64,000 nucleotides of DNA from Candidatus Nitronauta litoralis (GCA_015698285.1 CP048685.1:2356001-2420000); one strand, 5' to 3'; counted from the first letter of the stretch, positions 52,099 to 62,374 are shown. Notes: a model not told the origin generated them from the letters alone. Numbers and translations: made by a program.

Positions 52099-53189
52099 GT
52101 ATTTTTTCTCAATTCATCAAGATAAGACATAAATGTGTCATAAACCTTTCCAGTTTGCAAAAGAGCCCGCGCTTCATTTAAGGCATGTAATGGTTCTTTT
52201 ACCTGATCCAGCAACCAGAGTAATGTGGCTGCCTGGCAGGCGATTAATTCGAGAGCTGGATGCGATTCACCTTTCAGTGCCCGTTCACCGGCCTCTGCGA
52301 TGGTCCCCCGTTCTGCTGAAGTTTCTTTCATTGCAGAATGTGCCTCGAGTATACGTTCGCCAGCAATTTTTCCAAACAATTTGACACAGTCAAATACTTT
52401 TTCTTCCTGTGGTCTGTTTTTTATATACAGGAAGACTTTTGCCTTTTTGTGCACACCGTATAGAGTGCTTCCTTCTATTCCGTTTCCTATGATGACACGG
52501 TCAAAGTTACTGGCTTCGGCGACGGAGAGCATGGAGACCTCGTAACCAGGGTGAAAATAATTTGTTGCCAGATAATTTTTTGATGCAGCAAGAGGCATCA
52601 GCATTTTTTCGAGAGTTGCCAGCATAGGGCGCTTGACGATTTCGCGACGGAGCTCGCGTAAGGCTTCAAGCTCTGGATGGGATTCTCCTGTGCCAAGATA
52701 ACCAAAACGGTACTTAACCAGAGCCTGGATCCGGTTGGCATAATCGGCATTCTTAATGCCGTAATGGTTTTGTAGAATGTCTTCAAATGTAAAACCAAAT
52801 TTGGGAGGGTGGGGAAGGGCGGAATGGCCGTAAGCTGGGAACCCCATCTGGCCTAAAAGCGGTATCACATAGAAACCAAAGTAGGGCTGTCGCTCGAAAC
52901 CGTCGAAGGCATCAGCAACCTGGCATAATGTTTCGAGTGGAACCGTGCGTTTTTCGGTTGTTTTGTCGAGTGCCTGCCAGAAGCCGAGATTTTCATCTAT
53001 GGTTTCGAGTTTCATACGTGTGGTGATCAAAAACAGCGCAGCGCGTATCGGGGAAACAGCCCCTTCCAATATCAGAGTCAGCCCGTCTTCAGCTTCTTCA
53101 CACGTCAGGTCTTTGCTCATTTTAGGGCCGGTCGCAACCTTGCTCAAATAGCCTTCCATTCTTTTTTCAGGATTTTGTTCCTCTACCAT
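52095..53189 (-). CDS. TrpD-like (YbiB/TrpD2-type) phosphoribosyltransferase-fold protein
   Basis: A 364-residue member of the anthranilate phosphoribosyltransferase / nucleoside phosphorylase class III fold. The helical N-terminal domain contains LTCEEAEDGLTLILEGAVSP and the central region has GFPAYGHSALPHPPKFG, where genuine TrpD has the GTGGD phosphate loop. That loop is altered here and in TrpD2/YbiB proteins, which bind nucleic acid and lack the enzyme activity. VIIGNGIEGSTLYG and a C-terminal GESHPALELIACQAA complete it. No trp genes are nearby, so tryptophan synthesis is unlikely. Confidence 0.75.
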   Translation of the reverse strand: MVEEQNPEKRMEGYLSKVATGPKMSKDLTCEEAEDGLTLILEGAVSPIRAALFLITTRMKLETIDENLGFWQALDKTTEKRTVPLETLCQVADAFDGFERQPYFGFYVIPLLGQMGFPAYGHSALPHPPKFGFTFEDILQNHYGIKNADYANRIQALVKYRFGYLGTGESHPELEALRELRREIVKRPMLATLEKMLMPLAASKNYLATNYFHPGYEVSMLSVAEASNFDRVIIGNGIEGSTLYGVHKKAKVFLYIKNRPQEEKVFDCVKLFGKIAGERILEAHSAMKETSAERGTIAEAGERALKGESHPALELIACQAATLLWLLDQVKEPLHALNEARALLQTGKVYDTFMSYLDELRKNT

Positions 53190-53256
53190 GGCAGCTTCTA
53201 TGGTCCCTCGTTCAAATTTACAGTAAGATGGTACTTTCTAATCAAACCCTAGGCGC

Positions 53257-54975
53257 ATGCAAACCTCTGAAAGTATAACAGCCCAGTCACCAAATACAGA
53301 TACCCTTCGCCCCATGAGTGTGTTGCTGGTGTATCCCAGCACCTCGGATGTGGCCGTAGCCAATCTTGGGTTTCAAAGGGTGCACGATTTATTGAATCGA
53401 ATTTCAGGCATATCCTGTGATCGATACAGTCTGCCAACCGGCTGGACCCCTGAGTCCTCGCCACTGACTGCCGCGCAGATGCGCTCTATGGATACCAACC
53501 GTCCGGTTCATGATTTCGACATGATCGCGTTTTCTATTTCGTTTGAACCGGACTATTTGAATGCGGTTACCCTGCTCCATTATTTCGATATCCCATTGGA
53601 GCGAAAATCCAGAGGAAAAGACTTTCCATTGGTGGTGGCGGGAGGATCTGCGTTGTTCATCAACCCGGAGCCCATAGCAGATATTGTTGATATTTGTTTC
53701 ATCGGTGAAGCCGAAGGAATGATAGAGCAATTCTTTAAAAAATTGACTGAAACAGAGTGGGAGGATCCACGCAATCTTTATAAAACTGTTTGCAATATAC
53801 CCGGAATTTATGTCCCGGAGTTTTATGAACCGGTTTATGAAGACGACCGTCAGGTTGGTTTAAAGGCAAGTGATGGAATCCCCGAAAAGGTTGTACGTCA
53901 TTGGGTAGAAGAGGGGTCTCCTGAGTTATGCACCCATTCCGTAACTCATGGAGAAGAGTCTACTTTCAAAGATATGGCCTTAATGGAGGTGACGCGAGGT
54001 TGTATCTGGGCCTGCCGGTTTTGCACGGCTGGTTTTATTTATCGGCCTCCACGAGAGCCAGACATTGAAGCGACCTACAACTCGTTGGCAAAAGTTTTGA
54101 CAGAACAAGATAAAGAAGCGTCGACCATAGGTCTGGTTGGCCCCTCGGTTACTGATCATCCGGATCTGGTCCGGTTGGTAAAAAGGCTGGTCGAAGAAGG
54201 TAAAACCTTGTCCTTTTCTTCTCTTCGCATGGAGACTTTAACCGGCGAGCTTGTAGATCTTATTTTGCAAAGCGGACAAAAGACTCTAACGGTTGCAGTC
54301 GATGCCCCTTCCGAGCGAATGCGAAATGCGATCAATAAAGCCGCAAGTGATGATTACATTGTTGAGAAGTGTCGGTTTTTGACGGAAAAGGGTGTACTGC
54401 ACCTGAAAATCTATTCGATTATTGGCCTACCCTGGGAAGAGGACGAAGACATTGACCGTTTCATCGAACTGGTGCAGCGGGTGCAAAAGGAGTACGTTGA
54501 TGCGAGTCGTCCGCATGGGCGCATCGGCCAACTGACCATTGCGGTCAGTCCACTGGTGCCCAAGCCGGGAACTCCTTTTCAATACCACCCCATGGAATCG
54601 ACAGTCCTTCTAAAAAAGAAATTCCTGAAGCTGAGGCAAGCACTGGGTCGGTTGCCAAATGTTCAGCTCAGTTTTGGGTCCCCACGGGAAGGTTATTTAC
54701 AAACTTATCTTACCCGTGCTGACCGTCGGGCTTTGTCCTTTTTTAAAACTTATCTTTCAAATGGCCTGGATGCACCGCGCGCATTGAAGGAGGCAACCCC
54801 TTCTGCTGATGAAACCGTCTATCGACAATATGGTCCGGATGATTTTCTCCCCTGGGATTTAATTGATCACGGTTACCGTGATAACTTTTTATGGTGGGAT
54901 TACCAGCGTGCTTTCAAAGAGAAGCACACCCCGGTTTGTGATACGGCAACCTGCAAGATTTGCGGAATATGTTAA
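53257..54975 (+). CDS. Radical SAM protein with cobalamin-type N-terminal domain
   Basis: A 572-residue protein. Residues about 20-190 look like a B12-binding-type Rossmann domain (VLLVYPSTSDVAVANLGFQR, FPLVVAGGSALFINPEP, DICFIGEAEGMI). The radical SAM core starts with TRGCIWACRFCTAGFIYRPP, giving the 4Fe-4S triad Cys249-x3-Cys253-x2-Cys256. A C-terminal region follows, and the last 12 residues hold four cysteines (CDTATCKICGIC), possibly an additional cluster. It resembles the uncharacterised family in which radical SAM proteins are paired or fused with TIGR03936-type domains. I cannot name a substrate. Confidence 0.85.
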   Translation: MQTSESITAQSPNTDTLRPMSVLLVYPSTSDVAVANLGFQRVHDLLNRISGISCDRYSLPTGWTPESSPLTAAQMRSMDTNRPVHDFDMIAFSISFEPDYLNAVTLLHYFDIPLERKSRGKDFPLVVAGGSALFINPEPIADIVDICFIGEAEGMIEQFFKKLTETEWEDPRNLYKTVCNIPGIYVPEFYEPVYEDDRQVGLKASDGIPEKVVRHWVEEGSPELCTHSVTHGEESTFKDMALMEVTRGCIWACRFCTAGFIYRPPREPDIEATYNSLAKVLTEQDKEASTIGLVGPSVTDHPDLVRLVKRLVEEGKTLSFSSLRMETLTGELVDLILQSGQKTLTVAVDAPSERMRNAINKAASDDYIVEKCRFLTEKGVLHLKIYSIIGLPWEEDEDIDRFIELVQRVQKEYVDASRPHGRIGQLTIAVSPLVPKPGTPFQYHPMESTVLLKKKFLKLRQALGRLPNVQLSFGSPREGYLQTYLTRADRRALSFFKTYLSNGLDAPRALKEATPSADETVYRQYGPDDFLPWDLIDHGYRDNFLWWDYQRAFKEKHTPVCDTATCKICGIC

Positions 54976-55058
54976 TCTTTCTGAAAAAACCTTTTTGATA
55001 GTCGATATTTTGGCTTAAACCACGTTTCAATCGTGCTTAAAAAATCTAATCGGGCTAC

Positions 55059-55838
55059 ATGTACAAACTGCCAAAAGAGAGTCAATTTATTGATCTAAGC
55101 GATTACGCCCGGCCCTGGGCGACCCGATTGGTGCAGTTTCTTCTCCCCTACACATTTATTACGGCAATTACCGTAACCTGGCTGTTCACGATCGTTGGTT
55201 TTGTTTCTGCAATTTTGATTTGGCAAGGCAAGTGGTTGTTCCTTGCAGCCTTGCTGTTGCCGGTCAAAAGTCTGCTTGATGCTGCCGATGGATCACTGGC
55301 ACGGGCACGAAAACAGCCTTCACAGGTTGGGAGGTTTCTCGATTCTTTTTGTGATTTTTTTGTCAACCTTGCTCTGTTTCTGGCCATCGCCCATCAAACA
55401 GAACAACCTGGTGGGTATGCCCTTCTGGCTTTGATAGCAGCCACCTTCCAGGGGTCCGTTTACAATTATTATTATGTGATCAAACGCCATGATTCCGGAG
55501 GTGACCTGACCAGTGTGGTGAATCAACGGAAAATGCCCGAACCTTTTCCAGGCGATAGCCTGTGCATTTTAAAATTTCTACATTCATCCTATCTGTTCTT
55601 GTACTGGTGGCAGGATCGGTTGGCTTATTGGTTGGATCCAGATGCCATTCATTATGGTGAAAAGCTCACTGGTGGGTTTCTTACAGCGGTCAGCGCACTT
55701 GGTCTCGGGTTTCAGCTATTGATGATTTGTTTTTTGATGTTGAGTCATTCTATGGAACAGGTGTTTTTTTATTTCACAGTTGTTGCCATGGTATATGCGT
55801 TGATGCTAGTAGGTTACCGGAGAATCGCCCTGAGTTAG
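55059..55838 (+). CDS. CDP-alcohol phosphatidyltransferase family protein
   Basis: A 259-residue membrane enzyme with about six to seven helices. The family motif DxxDGxxAR(x8)GxxxDxxxD is complete: [20 protein letters not shown] followed by LDSFCD. Such enzymes transfer a phosphoalcohol from CDP-alcohol to another alcohol to make phospholipids or related polar lipids. The active-site aspartates are intact. Which alcohol it uses cannot be seen. It overlaps the convergent histidine kinase gene by 4 bp. Confidence 0.88.
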   Translation: MYKLPKESQFIDLSDYARPWATRLVQFLLPYTFITAITVTWLFTIVGFVSAILIWQGKWLFLAALLLPVKSLLDAADGSLARARKQPSQVGRFLDSFCDFFVNLALFLAIAHQTEQPGGYALLALIAATFQGSVYNYYYVIKRHDSGGDLTSVVNQRKMPEPFPGDSLCILKFLHSSYLFLYWWQDRLAYWLDPDAIHYGEKLTGGFLTAVSALGLGFQLLMICFLMLSHSMEQVFFYFTVVAMVYALMLVGYRRIALS

Positions 55839-57364
55839 ACCGGTAGTTCCTTTGATTTTGGTAAAATAATTGTAAAGGTTGATCCCTCCTCAACCTTGCT
55901 TTTTAAAAATATACATCCACCCATGAGCTGGATTAAATGTCTGGTGATAGCCAACCCAATACCTGTTCCATCTGTTTTTGCGCCTGAGGTTTTCAGTCGA
56001 ACAAAAGGTTCAAATATTTTTGATCGTTGGTTTTGAGGAATCCCCTGTCCGGTGTCTGAGACTTCTATGGCAACTGTATCATTTTTGGAAGAATACGCTT
56101 TTAAATTCACCTTACCGGAAAAATTATTATATTTGATCGCATTGGAAATCAGGTTGATCAGTACCTGTTTTAACTTCATCAAATCTGCCCAGACAAAAAT
56201 CGAAGGATCGTTTAGTTTAAACTCAAGAGAAATATTTTTTTGTGTGGCTATGGGTTTTAACATGGAGGATATTTCCGTAAATACTGTTTCTAACCTGACG
56301 GATTCCGGGGAGACTTTAACCTTTCCTGACTCTATTTCGGAAAGATTTAGAATATTGTTAATCAATTCCAAGAGGTGTTCCCCCGCTTTCATAATATGGT
56401 TTGTTTGTTGTTCTAAAACTTGATCATCCGAGATTTTTTCTTCCATCTTCAGTAGTTGCGTAAACCCCAAAATGGCGTTTAGAGGAGTCCGTAGTTCGTG
56501 GCTCATGCTTGAGAGAAATTCAGATTTAGCCTGATTTGCTTTTTCTGCTTTTTCTCGGGCCACCTGTAATGATTGGGTTCGTATTTTTACCTCCTGCTCC
56601 AGGTTTTCATGGTAGGCCGTAAACGCATCCTGTGTTTTTTTTCGTTCAATTGCCAAAGCTGCCCACTGGCCAGCTGTTTGCAGAAGGCTCAATTCCGAGT
56701 TTTCCGGTTTGCGGGGTTCCTGACAATAAATTGCAAATGTCCCCAGTAAGTTTCCTTCCGCATTTAAAATGGGTGTTGACCAGCAAGAGCGAAACCCTGA
56801 TTGCAGTGCTTCCTCCTGAAATTTCCCACCCCAAAGCGAGCTTTCCTTAATATTGTCAACAATAATGGTTTCTTTACGGAAAGCCGCAGTTCCACAGGAC
56901 CCATTTCGAGGAGAGATTTTCAATCCATCGACCATGGTCATAAAATCTTTCGGTATGTTTGGCGCAGCTCCGTGGGTGAGCCGGTTGCAGGTCGGATCCA
57001 CTAATAAAATTGAACAATAGATACCCTGTATTTGTTGCTCAATTAAACCTGCCAAAGTTTCCAGAATAGATTTCACTGGTAACTTCTGATTCAACATTTC
57101 AAGAACCAGGTTTTGACCACGTAAACGAATTTGTTCCTGCTTATCAGTTGATATCCTGGTTTGGGAATCTGAATTTCCGAAATTATTTCTACTCAATAGG
57201 CATCTGGAACCAAACCAGCCAATACATATACCCATTCCCAGAAGGGAAAGAGCTTTTACGTTCGCATTTTTCAGAGAAACAGCAACCAGAAAAAACAATA
57301 GTGAACCGCAAACCAAGCACCACATATCCTGGTTCAGGAATTTTTTATTTGCAGCAAACTGCAT
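55835..57364 (-). CDS. GAF-domain hybrid-less sensor histidine kinase
   Basis: A 509-residue kinase. Two short TM segments (about 15-55) leave little extracellular part, so sensing is probably cytoplasmic. A GAF domain (about 90-240) contains [18 protein letters not shown] and [20 protein letters not shown], typical for light or redox-type GAF sensors, but lacking the chromophore cysteine pattern of phytochromes as far as I can see. HisKA has [19 protein letters not shown], and HATPase_c has [29 protein letters not shown] and [16 protein letters not shown]. There is no receiver domain and no neighbouring response regulator. Confidence 0.88.
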   Translation of the reverse strand: MQFAANKKFLNQDMWCLVCGSLLFFLVAVSLKNANVKALSLLGMGICIGWFGSRCLLSRNNFGNSDSQTRISTDKQEQIRLRGQNLVLEMLNQKLPVKSILETLAGLIEQQIQGIYCSILLVDPTCNRLTHGAAPNIPKDFMTMVDGLKISPRNGSCGTAAFRKETIIVDNIKESSLWGGKFQEEALQSGFRSCWSTPILNAEGNLLGTFAIYCQEPRKPENSELSLLQTAGQWAALAIERKKTQDAFTAYHENLEQEVKIRTQSLQVAREKAEKANQAKSEFLSSMSHELRTPLNAILGFTQLLKMEEKISDDQVLEQQTNHIMKAGEHLLELINNILNLSEIESGKVKVSPESVRLETVFTEISSMLKPIATQKNISLEFKLNDPSIFVWADLMKLKQVLINLISNAIKYNNFSGKVNLKAYSSKNDTVAIEVSDTGQGIPQNQRSKIFEPFVRLKTSGAKTDGTGIGLAITRHLIQLMGGCIFLKSKVEEGSTFTIILPKSKELPV

Positions 57365-57501
57365 GGAAGTGTTGAGAGAAAATAAGGTTAGTAATATTAT
57401 TTGCTGTTTGGCAGAAATAGGGTGTCTTCAGGTTAATTTGGTTGAAAAAAAACGCAACCGAAAATATTACGATTTAAAAGGGAAGACAGAAAATTCAGAT
57501 T

Positions 57502-59082
57502 TTATAAATAAACTCGGTAGTCAATATCAGGGAACAGGTTATCCAAGGTCTCAATTTTTTGAAGCTCATCTTCTTCGAAGTCATTATTGACAATTCCATG
57601 GTAGAGGTTGAGGAAACGGTCGAGGTGGGTTTTGGTTCGCTTTTCGGCATACTCTACCATGGTGTCTGCCTTGATAATAAACGCCCAGTCGCTGGATTGC
57701 GCCAGCAACAATTCGCGGGCAGCCTGGTTCAAGGCTCGCAAGGTGACTCCTTCAGCAACGGGAAAGCTTTTGGCCAACTTGTGCATCATTTCCGCAGCGG
57801 CGAGAAGATGAGGGTAAATCCAGTGTGTTTTATCATTCAGCCAGTACTCATTGTGCCCCTTGTATCCCCAACTGGAAGCGGAGGGGATGGTTTGCTGGCA
57901 GTTGGGAAACCGCTCTAGATATTCCGGTGGTGTGGTTAGTTCAAAAACATTCTGGTCGTAGGCTGATTTTCGAATTACAAAGTCAAGCCATTTTGGGCCT
58001 TCGTCCCACCAATGGCCGAACAGTTCCGCATCATACATGGAGAGAACCAACGGTTCCCTGCCCATAGAGCCGTGAAGGTGTTCGATCTGTTTTTCACGGT
58101 TAAACATAAAATTTCCAGCATGTTCTGCCGCTTTCTCCATAGCCCATTCGGGTTTGTAAGGCTCCTTATGATCGCCTTCCCCTGTGATGCGGAAATACTT
58201 AAAGCCAGTCATTTTCCGATCACCTGTGGATGCGATGTGTGGTTTCACGTAGTCGTAATCAAGGTCGAACCCAACATCGCGATAAAAATCGCGATAATCG
58301 ACATCGCCGGGATATCCTTCGTTTGCGCTCCAAACCTGTTTGGACGTTTCGGGGTCGCGCGCGAAGACGGCAACATTGTTAGGGCAAACTACCGGTGCAT
58401 AGTGGCCGAATTTGGGTCGCGGAGTGGCGTTGAGCACTCCGTGTGAGTCGAGAAAGAAAAAACTGATACCAGCATCTTTAAGAAAGTTTTCGATGCCCGG
58501 GGTGTATCCACATTCAGGGAGCCATATGCCCCGCGGTCGTCTTCCCAGCAAACGTTCGTGGGTGCGTGCTGCAACTTCAATTTGTGCCCGAATGGCATTG
58601 GGTTGTGTTTCCATCAGAGGAAGAAATCCGTGCGTTGCACCGCAGGTGACAATCTCAAGGTGCCCGGCTTCCATCACTTTGCGAAAGGCACTAATCAGGT
58701 TGCGCTGATAACGATCACAAAAAGTTGTATGAGCTTCTCGAAAGCGTTTCTGGTAATACAGGGCAAGGGGGTGAAATTGATCATCCCCTTGAGTTCGGTT
58801 CACTTCTTTTTCAGCCAGCTCAAGTGAACTTTCCAGATGCCGGATGTAACGCTCCTGTAATAGAGGGTCCTCCATCATGGAAAGGAGGGTTGGAGTGAGA
58901 GACATGGTGAGGCGGAACGGCACCTGATCACGCATTAACCCTTCAAACATATGGATTAAAGGAATGTAGGTTTCGGTGATGGCCTGGTAAAACCAGTCTT
59001 CTTCCAGAAACTCTTCGTGTTCCGGGTGGCGGACAAAAGGGAGGTGCGCATGAAGAACGAAAGCAAGAAATCCTTGTGGCAT
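57502..59082 (-). CDS. GH57 1,4-alpha-glucan branching enzyme (DUF1957)
   Basis: A 526-residue GH57 enzyme. The N-terminal barrel starts with FLAFVLHAHLPFVRHPE. The nucleophile Glu is in RGIWLPECGYTPGIE and the acid Asp in LSMYDAELFGHWWDEGP. The C-terminal DUF1957 helical domain includes TLRALNQAARELLLAQSSDW. Family knowledge: GH57 branching enzymes make alpha-1,6 branches in glycogen. It is 4 bp downstream of a DUF4912 gene, a frequent partner. Its presence indicates glycogen storage although no glycogen synthase is in the window. Confidence 0.9.
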   Translation of the reverse strand: MPQGFLAFVLHAHLPFVRHPEHEEFLEEDWFYQAITETYIPLIHMFEGLMRDQVPFRLTMSLTPTLLSMMEDPLLQERYIRHLESSLELAEKEVNRTQGDDQFHPLALYYQKRFREAHTTFCDRYQRNLISAFRKVMEAGHLEIVTCGATHGFLPLMETQPNAIRAQIEVAARTHERLLGRRPRGIWLPECGYTPGIENFLKDAGISFFFLDSHGVLNATPRPKFGHYAPVVCPNNVAVFARDPETSKQVWSANEGYPGDVDYRDFYRDVGFDLDYDYVKPHIASTGDRKMTGFKYFRITGEGDHKEPYKPEWAMEKAAEHAGNFMFNREKQIEHLHGSMGREPLVLSMYDAELFGHWWDEGPKWLDFVIRKSAYDQNVFELTTPPEYLERFPNCQQTIPSASSWGYKGHNEYWLNDKTHWIYPHLLAAAEMMHKLAKSFPVAEGVTLRALNQAARELLLAQSSDWAFIIKADTMVEYAEKRTKTHLDRFLNLYHGIVNNDFEEDELQKIETLDNLFPDIDYRVYL

Positions 59083-59086
59083 AGTA

Positions 59087-59944
59087 CTATTTTTTTTCGA
59101 AAGGATTGGGGCGACTGACAGGTCGGCTTGCCTGCCATTGTTCGATCAGTTCCGGGTTCATGGTTTTGATCGACATCTGCTGAAGTGCCATCGGCAGACC
59201 GGCATAATGGGTTTCATGGTCGGCCTGGGTGATTGGCCATTGCTCATCCACAAAAGGAGATGGCCGATCTGGCGGTAGTGTGGCGATGTTGGAACAAGTT
59301 AAACCTACGAAACGACCGCTTTCATCGCACAATCCGATTTCACCCTGGAATGAAGTTCCGGGAGGCGACAGATGCAAATACCATCCAGGAGCAGAAGGAT
59401 CAATTGCTGTATCCCAGGTTGCGTCAGGTGAGGCGTTGTCTTTATTTGGAGAGTGCATTCTAAGAACCCAATGGACCTGATCCCAGGATTTTCCCAATTT
59501 TGCTAATAGTTCATGTGCGTTATCAGGGGGGATCTCCCAGAATGCGAAAACCCAGTAAGGGTCACGGATTAGAAAAACCAGCCTGGGGGAACCATAGGCT
59601 GCCGGTAATATAATCGGACGCTCCTGGAATGTTTGATCCTGGGTTGTTTGACCGGAAACAATGAATTTGGCTTCTTCGGCCCAGTCTCCCTCATCCTCTA
59701 GTTGCACCAAGGGGGTGCCGGTATCTTCATTTTCTGTTTTCAGGGCCGATGCAGAATCAGATTCCAAATTCTTTGAATCAGTAGCGATTGGGTCAGATTT
59801 GAGAACAGGCGGGGGTTCCAATTTTTCTGTCTCAAAAGTTCTACTTTCCGAAGGAATGTCGTTTTTAGGACTACTTTTCGAATTGGCTTCGGGTTCTTTT
59901 TTGCTCATAGTTTTGGAAAACAGGTTGACCGGGTTCGCAGACAA
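59087..59944 (-). CDS. DUF4912 protein
   Basis: A 285-residue protein. The first ~105 residues are charged and low complexity (SKSSPKNDIPSESRTFETEK-like), probably disordered. The DUF4912 domain (about 115-245) has RLVFLIRDPYWVFAFWEIPP, WVLRMHSPNK, GWYLHLSPPGTSFQGEIGLC and SNIATLPPDRPS. The fold is expected to be a beta-sandwich. It is often next to GH57/DUF1957 branching enzymes, as here (4-bp gap), so it may target the enzyme to glycogen. Function unproven. Confidence 0.85.
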   Translation of the reverse strand: MSANPVNLFSKTMSKKEPEANSKSSPKNDIPSESRTFETEKLEPPPVLKSDPIATDSKNLESDSASALKTENEDTGTPLVQLEDEGDWAEEAKFIVSGQTTQDQTFQERPIILPAAYGSPRLVFLIRDPYWVFAFWEIPPDNAHELLAKLGKSWDQVHWVLRMHSPNKDNASPDATWDTAIDPSAPGWYLHLSPPGTSFQGEIGLCDESGRFVGLTCSNIATLPPDRPSPFVDEQWPITQADHETHYAGLPMALQQMSIKTMNPELIEQWQASRPVSRPNPFEKK

Positions 59945-60408
59945 AAAGCCAGGTTTTACCAGAAAATCAGTTATTGCAGTGCTCGATATGGGAGCTATGT
60001 AAGAGTATAAAACAAGAAGGAGGGTAAAGGTCGATTTTTAGATTTATTTTTTAAAACAGATTGAATCAATCAGAGAAAATCTTTTTATTTTTAAAGTTTT
60101 GGGTACAGAAATTTTCGTTTTTGATGGATGTTTGGAAATAGTAGTTTTGGTGGAATATGTTTCTATGTCTCAGAACGAAAAAATTCGTCTGGGAAACCGG
60201 ATCTCTTGAGTGCGAAAACTAAATTCGCAAGACACGATGTAGTACATCCCATGACAGCGCATAAAAGTCCATCCTCTAGACCTGCTGCCTGATCTATGGT
60301 AGCGTATCGTATTTAATTGCAGATATTACGGCAAATCATTGTTATATTGGGATGAATTTTAAAAAGACCTAACAGAACAAGAGTTCGCGGAGAAGGTTTT
60401 TAACCTCC
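59945..60408. other. Divergent intergenic region
   Basis: A 464-bp AT-rich gap between the DUF4912 operon and the MBL-fold gene. I see no gene. A hairpin covering the ribosome-binding site of the downstream gene is listed separately; the rest shows no repeat or clear promoter. Confidence 0.45.
60389..60408 (+). promoter_or_regulatory. Hairpin sequestering the ribosome-binding site
   Basis: GGA (60389-60391) and GGTT (60395-60398) pair with TCC (60406-60408) and AACC (60402-60405), loop TTT, 3-nt bulge. The SD GGAG is in the stem directly before the ATG at 60409, so translation may depend on opening it (temperature or binding partner). Confidence 0.4.
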
Positions 60409-61302
60409 ATGTATAAAATAAATCCAATTTGCGAAGACGGGAATCCTCTTTCACTTTCCACTGAAGGACAACTCCGGATTGTATTCATTGGAGTGGGGTC
60501 CGCCTTCTGCAAACGAAAACGACAATCGAATATCCTGATTATTCAAGGTGATCACCATGTACTGGTTGATTGCGGTACTCAGGGACCACTTGCGCTGAAT
60601 GACATAGGATTGAGTGTGTTGGATGTCCGTTGTTATTTGCCAACCCACAGTCATGCGGACCACGTTGGCGGTTTCGAAGAGATCATGTTGATGAACCGTT
60701 ATTCGCCGGACAGTAATGGACGGGAGCTGCCACAATTGATCATCCTTCGTGACTATCAGGATTTGTTGTGGAGCAAAAGCTTATCGGGTGGCGCAGAATT
60801 TTGTGAAGCCAATCAGGGCCGGACTTTACAGATCACGGATTTTTTCGATGTTTTACGACCCAAAACCCAGCAGATTCATGGGCGAAAAGTATGGGTTTAT
60901 CAGCATGGTCCTATGGAAATTATGATCATGCGTACACGGCATTTCCCCGATACGGCCGTGAGTGTTGATGAATCCCAATGGTGTTCCGGAGTGTTCATTA
61001 ACCGGCGTGTCTGGATTTCCGGAGATACCATGTTTGACCAGGAATACCCTCAGCGATTTGCTGAGGATGCCGAAGTCATGTTTCACGACTGCCAGTTGTT
61101 TAATGGAGGGGTCCATGCCTCCTATGAGGAGTTGATGACTCTTCCCGCGGATATTCGAAAAAAGATGTTTCTTTATCATTTTGGGGACAACTGGGATCAA
61201 ATCAATACCTGGGTAAAACCAGACAATTCCTTTTCTGGTGACCCGCAGAAAGATGGTTTTCTCGGTTGGGCTCAGCAGCAAATAGCATATGATTTTCAAT
61301 AA
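60409..61302 (+). CDS. Metallo-beta-lactamase-fold hydrolase (RNase Z-like)
   Basis: A 297-residue cytoplasmic MBL-fold enzyme. The two-metal site motif THSHADHVGG (His80, His82, Asp84, His85) is complete. Other ligands are in RTRHFPDT (His), RRVWISGDTMFDQEY (Asp) and the C-terminal KKMFLYHFGDNW (His). Strand 1 (RIVFIGVGSAFCKRKRQSN) resembles the RNase Z/phosphodiesterase group (GxGSa...). True RNase Z is less likely without the exosite. Substrate unknown. No SD other than the hairpin-buried GGAG. Confidence 0.82.
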   Translation: MYKINPICEDGNPLSLSTEGQLRIVFIGVGSAFCKRKRQSNILIIQGDHHVLVDCGTQGPLALNDIGLSVLDVRCYLPTHSHADHVGGFEEIMLMNRYSPDSNGRELPQLIILRDYQDLLWSKSLSGGAEFCEANQGRTLQITDFFDVLRPKTQQIHGRKVWVYQHGPMEIMIMRTRHFPDTAVSVDESQWCSGVFINRRVWISGDTMFDQEYPQRFAEDAEVMFHDCQLFNGGVHASYEELMTLPADIRKKMFLYHFGDNWDQINTWVKPDNSFSGDPQKDGFLGWAQQQIAYDFQ

Positions 61303-61446
61303 TATCCTGTTTTAAAAGGTAGCAGATAAGTTCCCTGGCACCAACGTATAAGGCCATCCTGTAAATATAGTTCCCAAAGTTCTGGATTTCCCTTAGCCTG
61401 TGTTTGTCGATTAATCTCGAAAACCTATATTTTTTTGAGGCGATAA

Positions 61447-61938
61447 ATGCAACAGTCCACCCGAATCATTCTCCTGCTGGTTCTCCCACTAACTATTTAC
61501 GGCACGTTTTTCTTTTTAAAAGATTGTTGCGAACCAGAGGGTGACCCGGAATTACGTAAAGGAATCCAGTTAGTTCGTTACATGTCAGCCCCATGGCAGC
61601 TCAGAAGATCATCGTTTCTTGTGTTTTACCCGGACGGCAAACCTAGTGATTTCGTAAACTGGATGTTTTCTCCCTTTGGTACTGCAGAATGGCCGCCTAC
61701 AGAGGGCATGGTGGAAATGGATGAAATGGTGGGGATGCAGGCACGGTCCATTGGAGCGCCAATACTTCCCAACTCTGTGAGAATGTCCTCTTTCCAACTT
61801 GTTTCGGAACCTGGCAAGCAGGTGGTGGTAAAAGCAGACGACACCAGGGGTATGATTCTGGTGGAAGGATTCCTCGACCCAGAGGGCCCCCCGGAAATAA
61901 CCGACGGTTGGCCTCTAAAACTACCCGATAAAAAATGA
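61447..61938 (+). CDS. Membrane-anchored protein of unknown function
   Basis: A 163-residue protein. A single N-terminal TM segment (about 6-24) is followed by KDCCEPEGDPELRKG, so vicinal cysteines sit just outside the membrane. The rest is probably periplasmic, with SSFLVFYPDGKPSDFVNWMF and SFQLVSEPGKQVVVKADDTR. No family recognised. CC next to the membrane could be lipidated or form a disulfide. Stand-alone gene. Confidence 0.65.
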   Translation: MQQSTRIILLLVLPLTIYGTFFFLKDCCEPEGDPELRKGIQLVRYMSAPWQLRRSSFLVFYPDGKPSDFVNWMFSPFGTAEWPPTEGMVEMDEMVGMQARSIGAPILPNSVRMSSFQLVSEPGKQVVVKADDTRGMILVEGFLDPEGPPEITDGWPLKLPDKK

Positions 61939-62047
61939 GCTCTTTCCTCAAGACCATTGGCGTCCCCAAATTTTTACCTTGATTTTTTTGTTCAATTCGA
62001 CAAAATAGGCTTTGAAACCAATACGTTAGGTGCTTGAGGAGGCATGA

Positions 62048-62374
62048 ATGAGTTATCGCATTGGGCTGAACCGTTTTACGGGTGAGGATCTCGAAAGCGC
62101 TGCTGACCAGTTGGCAAAGATATTTCGGATGGATAAGGAAGAAGCTTCCCGTATCGTTGTGGGGCTTTCGGATGGGAACGCCTGGCAATTTCCCCAGGGA
62201 GTTTCTGGTAAACAATCCCAAATGGCCCAAAACTTTTTAACGGGACTTGGCTTTGAGGTTGACCTGCATCTTATTGAACAAGAATTAGATTCGGACGATG
62301 AAGAGCCGGAAGAGGAATCGGACAAAAAAGGACTCCTTGGCAAAATCTGGTTTGAACTCAATAAAAAGCGCTGA
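62048..62374 (+). CDS. Unknown protein sharing the N-terminal module of the DUF898 protein
   Basis: A 108-residue soluble protein; GAGGAGG gives a strong SD and ATG at 62048 a clear start. Residues 1-75 (MSYRIGLNRFTGEDLESAAD, AKIFRMDKEEASRIVVGLSD and AQNFLTGLGFEVDL) align without gaps at the N-terminus with the beginning of the next protein. The pattern (two helices, then NAWQFPQGVSGKQSQMAQN and a strand) looks like a small regulatory or interaction domain of the type 'proline/ribosomal L7-like' fold. The tail is acidic (DSDDEEPEEESDKK). No family name known to me. Confidence 0.75.
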   Translation: MSYRIGLNRFTGEDLESAADQLAKIFRMDKEEASRIVVGLSDGNAWQFPQGVSGKQSQMAQNFLTGLGFEVDLHLIEQELDSDDEEPEEESDKKGLLGKIWFELNKKR

